Origin: Peptococcaceae bacterium
GTDB taxonomy: Bacteria; Bacillota; DSM-12270; Thermacetogeniales; Thermacetogeniaceae
Direction: 5' to 3'
Assembly: GCA_023249405.1 (NCBI GenBank)
Contig: JAHFCR010000031.1
Coordinates: 1-35,908 of the forward strand
Length of the DNA: 35,908 nucleotides
Shown: positions 23,905-32,443 of the stretch, piece by piece
How positions within the stretch are numbered: position 1 is the stretch's first letter
Layout: each line of letters starts with the position of its first letter
Translations under genes and position numbers: made by a program
The notes under the pieces: model-generated
What the model was told of the DNA's origin: nothing
Seen by the model: only the letters and a program-made list of their open reading frames with translations
Databases searched by the model: none

Positions 23905-25362
23905 ATGGATGATCGGATTCTTACCACCAACCAGGGCATTCCAGTCGCTGATAACCAGAACTCGCTGACCGTGGGGGAACGCGGTCCCGTTTTGCTGCAG
24001 GATGTGCAGATGATTGAGAAACTTGCTCATTTTGATCGTGAGCGGATTCCTGAACGGGTGGTGCATGCCAAAGGGGCAGGCGCCCATGGATACTTCCAAG
24101 CCTATAGAAGCATGGCGCAATTTACGAAGGCCAGTTTTCTGCAAGACCCGGAGAGGCAGACGCCTATTTTCGTACGGTTCTCTACAGTTGTGGGGGCTAA
24201 AGGTTCTGCAGATACTCTCCGGGACCCGAGAGGCTTTGCCGTAAAATTTTACACAGAGGAGGGCAATTACGATCTGGTCGGGAACAACCTCCCGGTTTTC
24301 TTTATCCGGGATGCCATCAAGTTTCCCGATATGGTGCACTCCTTCAAACCGGCTCCAGAGAACAACATACCAACCAGTTCCTCGGCCAACAGCCGCTTCT
24401 GGGATTTCATATCACTCACTCCAGAGTCCACGCACATGATCACCTGGCTGTTCTCCGACCGGGGAACGATCAGGAGCTATCGCACCATGGAAGGGTTTGG
24501 CGTCAACACCTACAAGTGGGTCAACGCGGCGGGCAAAGCCGTCTATGTCAAGTATCACTGGAAACCTGCGGCCGGGATTCACACGATAGACAGGCATGAG
24601 GCAACGCGCCTGGCGGGCGAAGATCCCGATATAGCCACCCGTGACCTCTATGACACCATCGCTTCCGGTCAGACGGTGGAATTCGAACTCAATGTTCAGA
24701 TCATGGAGATCGCCGACGAGTTGAAGCAGGATTTCGATCCGCTGGACGCCACCAAGACCTGGCCCGAAGACAGGTTTCCCTTGATACCGGTAGGCAAGAT
24801 GGTCTTGAACCGCAATCCGGAAAATTTCTTTGCCGAGACCGAGCAGGCGGCCTTTTGCCCGGCCTCTGTCGTGCCGGGCATTGAATTCTCTGCCGACAAG
24901 CTGCTGCAGGGCAGAACCTTCTCCTATGCGGACACGCAACGCTACCGTCTGGGTGCCAACTATCTGCAGCTTCCCATCAACCGCCCCAGGGTGCCTGTCT
25001 ACAACAATCAGCGCGACGGGGCGATGCAGTATGGGCCCTACGGAGGCGGCACCGTGAACTATGAGCCCAACAGCCTGGCCGGCGGCAACCCGCACGAAGC
25101 GTCGGTTGCCCACCCGGAGGTTTACCATCTCGATGGCGATACGGTGCGGCAGAAAATTCATCTCGCCAACGATTTCACCCAGGCGGGTGAACGGTATCGC
25201 TCCCTGGATAAAACTGATCAGGACCACCTGATCGACAACATCACCAGCTCGCTCGGACATGCAGAGGTGGTCATCCAGGAACGCATGGCGGTAAATCTCG
25301 CCAAGGCGGACCCGGAACTTGGAAGGCGCGTCCGTGAGGGGCTGGGCCTCCAGGATGCGTAG
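23905..25362 (+). CDS. katA: Monofunctional haem catalase
   Basis: A 485-residue small-subunit (clade 3-like) catalase that disproportionates hydrogen peroxide. Visible are the active-site histidine H54 in ERVVHAKGAGAHGYF, the distal asparagine in NLPVFFIRDAIKFPD, and the haem-ligand tyrosine in RTFSYADTQRYRLG. GGGGGAG precedes the ATG. The C-terminus lacks the extra flavodoxin-like domain of large catalases. Ferritin follows closely, suggesting a joint role in limiting Fenton chemistry. A long antisense open frame here is a codon shadow. Confidence 0.97.
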   Translation: MDDRILTTNQGIPVADNQNSLTVGERGPVLLQDVQMIEKLAHFDRERIPERVVHAKGAGAHGYFQAYRSMAQFTKASFLQDPERQTPIFVRFSTVVGAKGSADTLRDPRGFAVKFYTEEGNYDLVGNNLPVFFIRDAIKFPDMVHSFKPAPENNIPTSSSANSRFWDFISLTPESTHMITWLFSDRGTIRSYRTMEGFGVNTYKWVNAAGKAVYVKYHWKPAAGIHTIDRHEATRLAGEDPDIATRDLYDTIASGQTVEFELNVQIMEIADELKQDFDPLDATKTWPEDRFPLIPVGKMVLNRNPENFFAETEQAAFCPASVVPGIEFSADKLLQGRTFSYADTQRYRLGANYLQLPINRPRVPVYNNQRDGAMQYGPYGGGTVNYEPNSLAGGNPHEASVAHPEVYHLDGDTVRQKIHLANDFTQAGERYRSLDKTDQDHLIDNITSSLGHAEVVIQERMAVNLAKADPELGRRVREGLGLQDA

Positions 25363-25453
25363 TCGCCATTTTGCGCGCGCCCAGGGATCAGGGCAGAGCG
25401 CTGTCAACGAAAACAATCTCATTAAGTCAAATAACTCAGGAGGATTGATCACC

Positions 25454-25984
25454 ATGCTAAGCGAGAAACTGACACAGAAGTTGAACGAGCAGGTCGTGAA
25501 GGAATTCTACTCGGCATATCTCTACCTGTCCATCGAAGCCTACCTGGCGTCCTTGAACCTGCCGGGATTTGCCAACTGGTTCCATGTCCAGGCCCAGGAG
25601 GAGCGGGATCATGCAATGCTCATCTTCAACTATATAGTCAAGGTGGGCGGGAAAATCAGCCTGGGAGCCATTGATGCGCCGCCATCCGACTTCCCTTCAA
25701 TTGGGGAAGCCTTGAAATTGACTTATGCGCATGAGGTGGATGTCACCAGATCGATTTACAGCATTTTAGACGTTGCCTTGGAGGAAAAAGATCATAAGAC
25801 CGCTGCTTTTCTGCAGTGGTTCGTCAATGAACAGACGGAAGAAGAGGAAAATGCCGACAACAACGTCAAGAGATTCAATCTGGTCGGGAGTGATGGCAGG
25901 GGTATCCTCATGTTGGATGCTGAAATGGCTGCCAGGGTCTACGTTCCTGTAATTACAGTACAAAACCAGGTGCCGGCTGTGTAA
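25454..25984 (+). CDS. ftn: Ferritin
   Basis: A 176-residue four-helix-bundle ferritin. Ferroxidase residues are visible in NEQVVKEFYSAYLYLS (E17), QAQEERDHAMLIFNY (Glu and His), and NEQTEEEENADN. It stores iron as a 24-mer mineral cage in the cytoplasm. The ATG at 25454 has GGAGG about 10 nt upstream; longer frames reach into the catalase gene and are not real. It follows catalase by about 90 bp and may be co-transcribed. Confidence 0.96.
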   Translation: MLSEKLTQKLNEQVVKEFYSAYLYLSIEAYLASLNLPGFANWFHVQAQEERDHAMLIFNYIVKVGGKISLGAIDAPPSDFPSIGEALKLTYAHEVDVTRSIYSILDVALEEKDHKTAAFLQWFVNEQTEEEENADNNVKRFNLVGSDGRGILMLDAEMAARVYVPVITVQNQVPAV

Positions 25985-25997
25985 TCGGTTTTATACA

Positions 25998-26026
25998 AGC
26001 GCCTTGACGAACGCCGCGCAGGCGCT
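25998..26026 (+). other. Hairpin after ferritin
   Basis: AGCGCCT (25998-26004) pairs with AGGCGCT (26020-26026). No T-run follows, so a terminator role is uncertain. Confidence 0.3.
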
Positions 26027-26075
26027 GGTGATAATCAATATGGCGTAGCCATTCACACTGGAGGGAGGTTTCAAA

Positions 26076-26594
26076 ATGAAGAGGCATGGATTGTTATCGC
26101 CAGAAGTTGCTTGGACGCTTGTGCGGCTCTTTTTAGGGTTTTCCTTTGTGCGATCCGGTTATGAAAAGCTGGCGGGCAATTTCAACGGCCAGGCCCTGAC
26201 GGGGACCCTCACTTCTTGGATCAATGGCGGGGGCAAAGTACCGCCCGATCCCAATCTCTGGTATGTCGGTTTTTTAAAGGGAACGGTCATTCCGCATGCC
26301 GGTTTGTTTGCCAGTCTGGTGATCTATGGTGAGATCCTGGTTGGTATTGCCCTCTTTCTGGGTTTGCTCACCAGTATCGCAGCTCTTGCCGGAGCCTTCC
26401 TGAACCTCAACTACTACCTGGCTGCCGCCCATACCGGCGCCTCAACACAGGGCATCAACGCCCTGTATATAGTAGTGCAGCTCCTGTTCATCCTCGCCTG
26501 CGTGGGACAGTATTACAGCGTAGATCAATATATATTCGGCTTTTTTGGGCGTCGTCGAGCTGATGAGCATGCCGAAACCGGAGAGAGCTGTTGA
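26076..26594 (+). CDS. DoxX-family membrane protein
   Basis: A 172-residue inner-membrane protein with about four hydrophobic helices. ALVRLFLGFSFV-like (WTLVRLFLGFSFVRSGYEKL) at the N-terminus is the DoxX signature. DoxX proteins are linked to quinone or thiosulfate metabolism and to membrane-associated redox stress complexes, but the biochemical role is poorly defined. GGAGGGAGG precedes the ATG. Its place at the end of the oxidative-stress set is consistent with a stress role, which is an inference. Confidence 0.88.
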   Translation: MKRHGLLSPEVAWTLVRLFLGFSFVRSGYEKLAGNFNGQALTGTLTSWINGGGKVPPDPNLWYVGFLKGTVIPHAGLFASLVIYGEILVGIALFLGLLTSIAALAGAFLNLNYYLAAAHTGASTQGINALYIVVQLLFILACVGQYYSVDQYIFGFFGRRRADEHAETGESC

Positions 26595-26777
26595 TCGTCT
26601 GGTTAACAGCCCTCTGCATTTACGGTTACGGCTCACTCTGATCATTCTTAGATTGATTGAAACTATTCCACCATTTTACGATCTGTTCCATTCAATCACG
26701 ATCCCCTATAGAAGCACCCGGGACACCGGTTTTTAAGCATCCGCCTGAAGGCCACCCCACTGACTGTGAGGGATTAG

Positions 26778-28085
26778 ATGATGAAGAGGCTCTTGAGGGT
26801 TCTGATGGTGGAGGATTCAGAATATGATGCCAGACTCCTGCTCTATGAACTGGAGCAGGGAGGCTATGACCCCCTTCATGAGCGGGTTGAGACCTATGAA
26901 GCGATGGCTGGCGCCCTGGAAAATCAGGAATGGGATCTGATCATCTCAGATTACGTCATACCGCATTTTAGCGGGTTGGAGGCCCTCAAACTGATGAAAG
27001 ACAGAGGGCTCGATCTTCCCTTCATCATCGTGTCCGGGAAGGTTGGTGAGGACGAGGCAGTGACAGCCATGAAAGCGGGCGCCCACGACTACCTGCTCAA
27101 AGATAACCTAACCAGGCTCAATCTGGCCATCGAGCGGGAACTGCGCGAGGTCGTGGTACGCCGGGAACGCAAACAGGCAGAAGAGGCGTTATATCAAAAA
27201 GCTGCGGAACTCCAGGCAGTTTTTCGGGCCATTCCGGATCTCTATTTCAGATTAAAAACAGATGGCACATTTCAGGAATTACTGGCAGGGGACTCTGCTG
27301 ATTTGTACCTGCCCACAGTGGACTTGCTCGGAAAGCGCGTTCAGGATGTTTCCCAAAGAGTAGGCCAGCAATTTCAGCAGGCGATTGGTCGGGTTCTAAG
27401 AACAAAATCCCTGGTGATGATTGAATACAGCCTTAAGATCAACGGAGAGAGAAAATTCTTCGAAGCACGTTTCCTGCCGCTGCTCGAAGATCAGGTCGTC
27501 GCAGTTATACGCAACATCACTGAACGCAAGCAATTAGAGGAGCATCTCAAATATTTGTGCTTCCATGATATCTTGACAGGAATCTACAACCGGTCCTTCT
27601 TCGAGGAAGAACGTAAACGCCTGAATACGAAAAGGCAGTTGCCGTTAAGCATAATTATGGGTGATGTCAATGGATTGAAGCTGGTCAACGATACCCTTGG
27701 CCATCAGGCCGGTGACGAACTGCTGATCCATGCCGCTAAAATCCTTAAGGAGAACTGCCGCAAGGAAGATATAATCTGTCGCTGGGGAGGTGATGAATTT
27801 GCGGTTCTGCTGCCTCAAACGGATAAAGACACTGTCGCTAGGATCTGCAACCAGCTAAGAGAAGCCTGCAAGAAAACAGAAAAAGAATCAGTACCCGTCA
27901 GTTTTGCCTGGGGGGTTGCTACAAGGGATCATATCACTCAAGACTTCGATCTTGTTCTCCGGGATGCCGAAGGCTTGATGTACCAGGACAAACTGCTAAA
28001 CAGCAGAAACGCCCGTCTCTCCACGCTCTCTTTATTTCAAAGATCTTTAACTGAGGAATCTGCAGAGACGCTGGAAAATGATTAA
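26778..28085 (+). CDS. REC-PAS-GGDEF diguanylate cyclase
   Basis: A 435-residue cytoplasmic protein. The receiver domain (about 6-123) closely resembles those of the two hybrid kinases in this window but is more diverged (for example MPHF becomes IPHF). A PAS-like domain at about 145-255 ends NITERKQ. The GGDEF domain has an intact GGDEF (337-341) and an RxxD inhibitory site (RKED, 328-331) exactly five residues earlier, so it should make cyclic di-GMP from GTP and be product-inhibited. No EAL domain. The ATG at 26778 follows GAGGG. Phosphorylation of the receiver probably controls cyclase activity. Confidence 0.94.
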   Translation: MMKRLLRVLMVEDSEYDARLLLYELEQGGYDPLHERVETYEAMAGALENQEWDLIISDYVIPHFSGLEALKLMKDRGLDLPFIIVSGKVGEDEAVTAMKAGAHDYLLKDNLTRLNLAIERELREVVVRRERKQAEEALYQKAAELQAVFRAIPDLYFRLKTDGTFQELLAGDSADLYLPTVDLLGKRVQDVSQRVGQQFQQAIGRVLRTKSLVMIEYSLKINGERKFFEARFLPLLEDQVVAVIRNITERKQLEEHLKYLCFHDILTGIYNRSFFEEERKRLNTKRQLPLSIIMGDVNGLKLVNDTLGHQAGDELLIHAAKILKENCRKEDIICRWGGDEFAVLLPQTDKDTVARICNQLREACKKTEKESVPVSFAWGVATRDHITQDFDLVLRDAEGLMYQDKLLNSRNARLSTLSLFQRSLTEESAETLEND

Positions 28086-28127
28086 TGAATCAAGCAGATG
28101 GGCTTATGCCGCAGGGAGGTTATGCCG

Positions 28128-28913
28128 ATGAGCGTTAATTATAACATGCCGGTGCTGTTCCTGGCCCATGGTTCGCCGCTGAACGCCATTCTGGACAACG
28201 AGTTCACCCGCAGCCTAAAGAGGCTGAGAGGCAGGCTCCCTCGACCCAGGGCGATTTTAGTGGTGTCTGCCCACTGGTTGACATCCGGTACCTATGTTAC
28301 AGGCAATAAAAAACCAAGAACTATCCATGATTTCTACGGTTTTCCCCGGGAATTATACGAGATCGATTATCCTTGCCCCGGAGCGCCTGCCGTGGCCGAA
28401 ATGATTATAAAGACAGTGAAAAGCCCGGATATAGAAATCTCTGAGGAATGGGGCCTAGATCATGCCTCCTGGTTAGTGTTGAAACACCTCTATCCAGAGG
28501 CTGACATACCAGTTTTAGAATTAAGTTTGGATGCAGGTAAACCGCCCCGCTACCACTATGAATTGGGTAAAGAGTTGGAACCGTTACGGCAGGAGGGCGT
28601 GCTTATTATCGGAAGCGGCAACATTGTACACAACCTGAGTCTTGCCAACTTCGAACGAATGGATGCCACTCCATATAGCTGGGCGTTTGAGTTTGACACG
28701 CAAGTACGGGAGCATCTTGTAAACCGGAACCATCAAGCCCTGGTCGATTACAATTTGATGGGAAGAGCAGCCACGCTGTCCATTCCTACTACCGAGCATT
28801 ATCTGCCACTGCTCTATGCGGCCGCAGCGCAGGACCCAAACGATGAGACGGTCTTCACGTATGAGGGCATACAGAATGGCTCTATCTCTATGCGTTGCAT
28901 CTTTTTCGGGTAA
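28128..28913 (+). CDS. Class III extradiol dioxygenase family protein (4,5-DOPA dioxygenase/YgiD-like)
   Basis: A 261-residue protein of the LigB superfamily. Candidate metal ligands are His in VLFLAHGSP and VVSAHWL; LDHASWLVLKHLYPEADIPVLELS and IIGSGNIVHNL are family motifs. Members open aromatic diols with oxygen or have unknown roles; an oxygen-dependent enzyme would be unexpected in a strict anaerobe, so the real reaction is open. I chose the ATG at 28128 (GGGAGG 8 nt upstream); an ATG at 28122 is too close. It lies between signalling genes without an obvious partner. Confidence 0.85.
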   Translation: MSVNYNMPVLFLAHGSPLNAILDNEFTRSLKRLRGRLPRPRAILVVSAHWLTSGTYVTGNKKPRTIHDFYGFPRELYEIDYPCPGAPAVAEMIIKTVKSPDIEISEEWGLDHASWLVLKHLYPEADIPVLELSLDAGKPPRYHYELGKELEPLRQEGVLIIGSGNIVHNLSLANFERMDATPYSWAFEFDTQVREHLVNRNHQALVDYNLMGRAATLSIPTTEHYLPLLYAAAAQDPNDETVFTYEGIQNGSISMRCIFFG

Positions 28914-29117
28914 AAGCTCTTATTATTAACCTTTTCTTTAAGAAAGTTCAAGGTATGAGAGACTCAGACTAACAGTTATTGTGTGCCGCTCGATCCGAAA
29001 GGGTGAGAGAGAGATTCAGATGCGATATGGTGGAAAATCACTAAGATGCAGGAATTACTTTTGATGTGAACGAATTTTTTCTACCTGGATGACCCTCGAA
29101 AGGAGAAAATAAGCTGG
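28914..29117. other. Intergenic region before the multi-PAS kinase
   Basis: About 200 bp. An imperfect hairpin around 28930-28956 (CTTT/AAAG with flanking ACCTT/AAGGT) may end the dioxygenase transcript. I see no convincing promoter. Confidence 0.35.
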
Positions 29118-31943
29118 ATGGATGATCAAGAAAATCGTGAATATGGGCCTATGATACATCCCGATGAAGCAAAAGTCTTGACAGGCCAGCGGCCAAATAA
29201 AGAAGCAACAGGAAAAGAAATTGTATCGGACTCTAGCTTTTTAACAGCAGTAATAAATACAGTGCCTGCCGGCGTTTCCATTGCTGCAGATGTTACCTGC
29301 ACGAATATCCGGCATAATCCTGTTGCGGCTGATTTTCTGAGAATCCATCCCCGGGATAGCCTGTCCCATTCGGGGATCAACCCTTCGGCGCTCAGGTTCT
29401 ACCATCAGGGCAAGGAATTGACACTAGACAAGAGACCAATGCAACTGGCTGCCTGGCGCGGCATTGAGGTTAAGGATTTTGAAATGGAGTTAGTTTGGGA
29501 TGATGGCACTCATAAGAGTTCGTTATGGAATGCCAGCCCTCTGTTTGACGATCTGGGCAACATCGCCGGAGCAGTGGCAACCTTTAAGGATATAACTGTA
29601 CAGAAGCAGATAGAAGCTGAGCATGAACAGGCTGCGGAGGAACTCCGCAGGGCGAAACAGGAATGGGAACTTACCTTTGACTCCGTGCCTGATTTAATTG
29701 CCATTCTGGATGCAGAAAATCATATCATCCGGGCGAACAGAGCGATGGCACGGCGATTAGGCGTGCGACCAGAACAGTGCATCGGGCTTTACTGTTTCCA
29801 ATGCATCCACAATCTCCCAAGTCCACCGGCATTCTGCCCTCATGCGCTCACCTTGATGGATGGAAGGGAGCATATCGCAGAGATTCATGAAAGCAACCTC
29901 GGCGGCGACTTCCTGGTCAGCACCACCCCCTTGCTTGACCATCAGGAAAAAATTATCGGCACAGTACACGTGGCTAGAGACATCACCGGGCGCAAACAGG
30001 CCGAAGAGGCCCTAAAAAAATCACATGAAGATTTGGAATTGAGAGTCCAGGAAAGGACAGCCGATCTGGAAAGGCTCAACGAGGCGCTGCAGGTGGAAAT
30101 AGAAGAGCGCAAGCGGGCCGAGAAGACTGTGATAGCTGAACGGAAGCGGTTCAACGATGTCCTGGAACTGTTGCCGGCTTACCTGATACTGTTGACTCCC
30201 GATTACCGGGTGTCCTTTGCCAATCGCTTCTTCCGGGAGCGATTCGGAGAATCCGGCGGTAGGCGTTGTTTTGAATATCTGTTCGAGCGCAACGAGCCTT
30301 GCGAGAATTGCGAGACGTATAAGGTACTGCAGACCAATGAGCCGCATCGCTGGGAATGGACCGGACCGGACGGTCGCAATTACGATATTTATGATTTTCC
30401 TTTCACTGATGCCGATGGTTCTCCCCTGATCATGGAGATGGGCATCGATATCACTGAGCGCAAGCAGGCAGAGGAAGCACTACAAAAGAGTGAAAACCAG
30501 CTCAGGTTGATCACGGACTCCTTGCCCTCTTGTGTTTCATATCTAGATTTGCAGTTGCGCTACATGTTCGTTAATAAGGCTTATGAGACCTGGTTTGGCC
30601 ATCCCATACAAGATCTGCTAGGAAAATATACCTGGGAAGTGATTGGAGAAGAGGCTTACCTCGAAGTACAGAAATATATGGATGCAGCTTTATCGGGGGA
30701 AAGGATAGCATATGAGCTTGAATTGCCTTATAAAGATGGCGGCACGCGTTACATCTATAGTCTTTATGTGCCTGATATCGATGAGCATGGAAAGGTAAAG
30801 GGCTTCATTGGGCTAGTCAACGACATGACTCAGTTTAAAGAGATGGAACGAAAGATCGCCGAAACCCTGGAGTTCAATCAGAAAATACTGGAGTCTTCGC
30901 CGCTGGGCATCAACACTTTTAATTCCTCGGGACAGTGCGTTTTTGCGAACGATGCCAGCGCAGAGATCTCCGGGGGAACGAAAGAGCAGATTCTGCTGCA
31001 GAATTTTAACTTTATCGAATCGTGGCGCCAAACGGGATTATTAGACATGGCCAAGCGCGTGCTGGAGACCGGGATTACAGAACGAAAGCAGATGCACATT
31101 AAAAGCATCTTCGGCAAAGCGCTTTGGATCGAGCACAGGTTAATCAGGCTTAACTCCGGCGGAGAGCCGCACCTGCTGCTTGTGTTTGACGACATTACAG
31201 AGCGCAAGCAGGCAGAGGAAGAGATCAGGAAACTTAATGTAGATCTCATTCGCCGTGCTGAAGAGCTTACCCATATCAACAAAGAACTGGAATCCTTCAG
31301 CTACTCCGTCTCGCATGATCTGCGCGCTCCTTTGCGGAGCATCAACGGGTTCAGCAATATTATTCTTAATAAATATCAGGATAAGCTCGACGAGACAGGC
31401 CAGGAATACCTGCAGATCATTCACTCCGAGTGCAACCATATGGGCAATCTGATCAACGGCCTACTCGATCTCTCCCGTATGTCCCGGAGAGAGGTAAACC
31501 GTGAAGAGGTCGATATAAGCGCTATTGCTGAAAACATGGCGACGGAGTTGCATAGAAGAGAGCCGGAAAGGCTCGTAAACTTCATCATCGCCCCCGGAAT
31601 TAAAGTATATGGAGACAAGGTGCTGCTGCAGTCGGTGCTAGAAAACCTGATCAATAATGCCTGGAAATTTACCAGTAAACACTCTCAAGCCAGAATAGAA
31701 TTCGGCAGCACCGATCACGAGGGAAAAGTGGCGTATTTTGTTCGTGATGACGGGGCCGGATTTGACATGAAATACACCGAGAAGCTGTTTCGCACCTTTC
31801 AGCGCTTGCATGGAGTGGACGAGTTTCCCGGAAACGGCATTGGATTGGCGATTATCCAGCGCATCATTCGCCGTCACGGCGGACAGGTTTGGGCGGAGGG
31901 CGCTATTGAAGAAGGCGCCACCTTTTATTTTACTTTGGAATAA
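29118..31943 (+). CDS. Soluble sensor histidine kinase with about five PAS domains
   Basis: A 941-residue kinase without membrane segments, so it senses cytoplasmic signals. PAS-like modules lie at about 35-155, 175-292, 348-450, 463-580 and 592-712, several ending in DIT-(E/G)-RKQ; a coiled coil spans about 295-345. The HisKA phosphoacceptor is H733 (SYSVSHDLRAPL); the HATPase domain runs about 825-941 with ENLINNAWKF, DDGAGFD and GNGIGLAIIQ. Two PAS modules carry cysteine clusters (CFQCIHNLPSPPAFC and CFEYLFERNEPCENC). It has no receiver, so it must pass phosphate to another protein, perhaps the receiver of the hybrid kinase just downstream. AAGGAG lies about 13 nt before the ATG, longer than usual. 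Confidence 0.93.
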   Translation: MDDQENREYGPMIHPDEAKVLTGQRPNKEATGKEIVSDSSFLTAVINTVPAGVSIAADVTCTNIRHNPVAADFLRIHPRDSLSHSGINPSALRFYHQGKELTLDKRPMQLAAWRGIEVKDFEMELVWDDGTHKSSLWNASPLFDDLGNIAGAVATFKDITVQKQIEAEHEQAAEELRRAKQEWELTFDSVPDLIAILDAENHIIRANRAMARRLGVRPEQCIGLYCFQCIHNLPSPPAFCPHALTLMDGREHIAEIHESNLGGDFLVSTTPLLDHQEKIIGTVHVARDITGRKQAEEALKKSHEDLELRVQERTADLERLNEALQVEIEERKRAEKTVIAERKRFNDVLELLPAYLILLTPDYRVSFANRFFRERFGESGGRRCFEYLFERNEPCENCETYKVLQTNEPHRWEWTGPDGRNYDIYDFPFTDADGSPLIMEMGIDITERKQAEEALQKSENQLRLITDSLPSCVSYLDLQLRYMFVNKAYETWFGHPIQDLLGKYTWEVIGEEAYLEVQKYMDAALSGERIAYELELPYKDGGTRYIYSLYVPDIDEHGKVKGFIGLVNDMTQFKEMERKIAETLEFNQKILESSPLGINTFNSSGQCVFANDASAEISGGTKEQILLQNFNFIESWRQTGLLDMAKRVLETGITERKQMHIKSIFGKALWIEHRLIRLNSGGEPHLLLVFDDITERKQAEEEIRKLNVDLIRRAEELTHINKELESFSYSVSHDLRAPLRSINGFSNIILNKYQDKLDETGQEYLQIIHSECNHMGNLINGLLDLSRMSRREVNREEVDISAIAENMATELHRREPERLVNFIIAPGIKVYGDKVLLQSVLENLINNAWKFTSKHSQARIEFGSTDHEGKVAYFVRDDGAGFDMKYTEKLFRTFQRLHGVDEFPGNGIGLAIIQRIIRRHGGQVWAEGAIEEGATFYFTLE

Positions 31944-31955
31944 TATAGAAGAAGA

Positions 31956-32443
31956 GAGTCTCCTATGGCGAGGAGTTAGGCCTAGATGATAAATAGAGCC
32001 TTGAAGGTTCTGATAGTAGAGGATTCAGAATATGATGCCAAACTCCTGCTCTATGAACTGGAGCGGGGATGTTACGATCCCCTTCATGAACGGGTGGAGA
32101 CCTATGAAGCGATGGCCGGCGCCCTGGAAAGGCAGGAATGGGATCTGATCATCTCCGATTACGTCATGCCGCATTTTAGCGGGTTGGAAGCCCTCGGGCT
32201 GGTGAAAGAAAGAGGCCTCGATCTTCCCTTCATCATCGTGTCCGGAAAGATCGGTGAGGACGTGGCGGTGTCAGCCATGAAAGCGGGCGCCCACGACTAC
32301 CTGCTCAAAGATAACCTGACCAGGCTCAATCTGGCTATCGAGCGGGAACTGCGCGAGGCTGTAGTGCGCCGGGAACACAGGCAGGCGGAGCAGTCCCTGA
32401 AAGAGACACAGCAGCAGCTTTTCCAGGCGCAGAAAATGGAGGC
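31956..32443 (+). repeat. 488-bp direct repeat, copy 2
   Basis: Near-identical to 16127-16614. The first 23 bases are the last codons and stop of the response regulator at 15707-16150, but here they follow the stop of the multi-PAS kinase and are non-coding, so copy 2 is probably derived from copy 1. Confidence 0.97.

Noticed and set aside
24412-25455. 347-residue open frame antisense to catalase and ferritin start
   Set aside because: It overlaps two certain genes, has no family signature and no ribosome site; it is a codon-bias shadow of the catalase gene.
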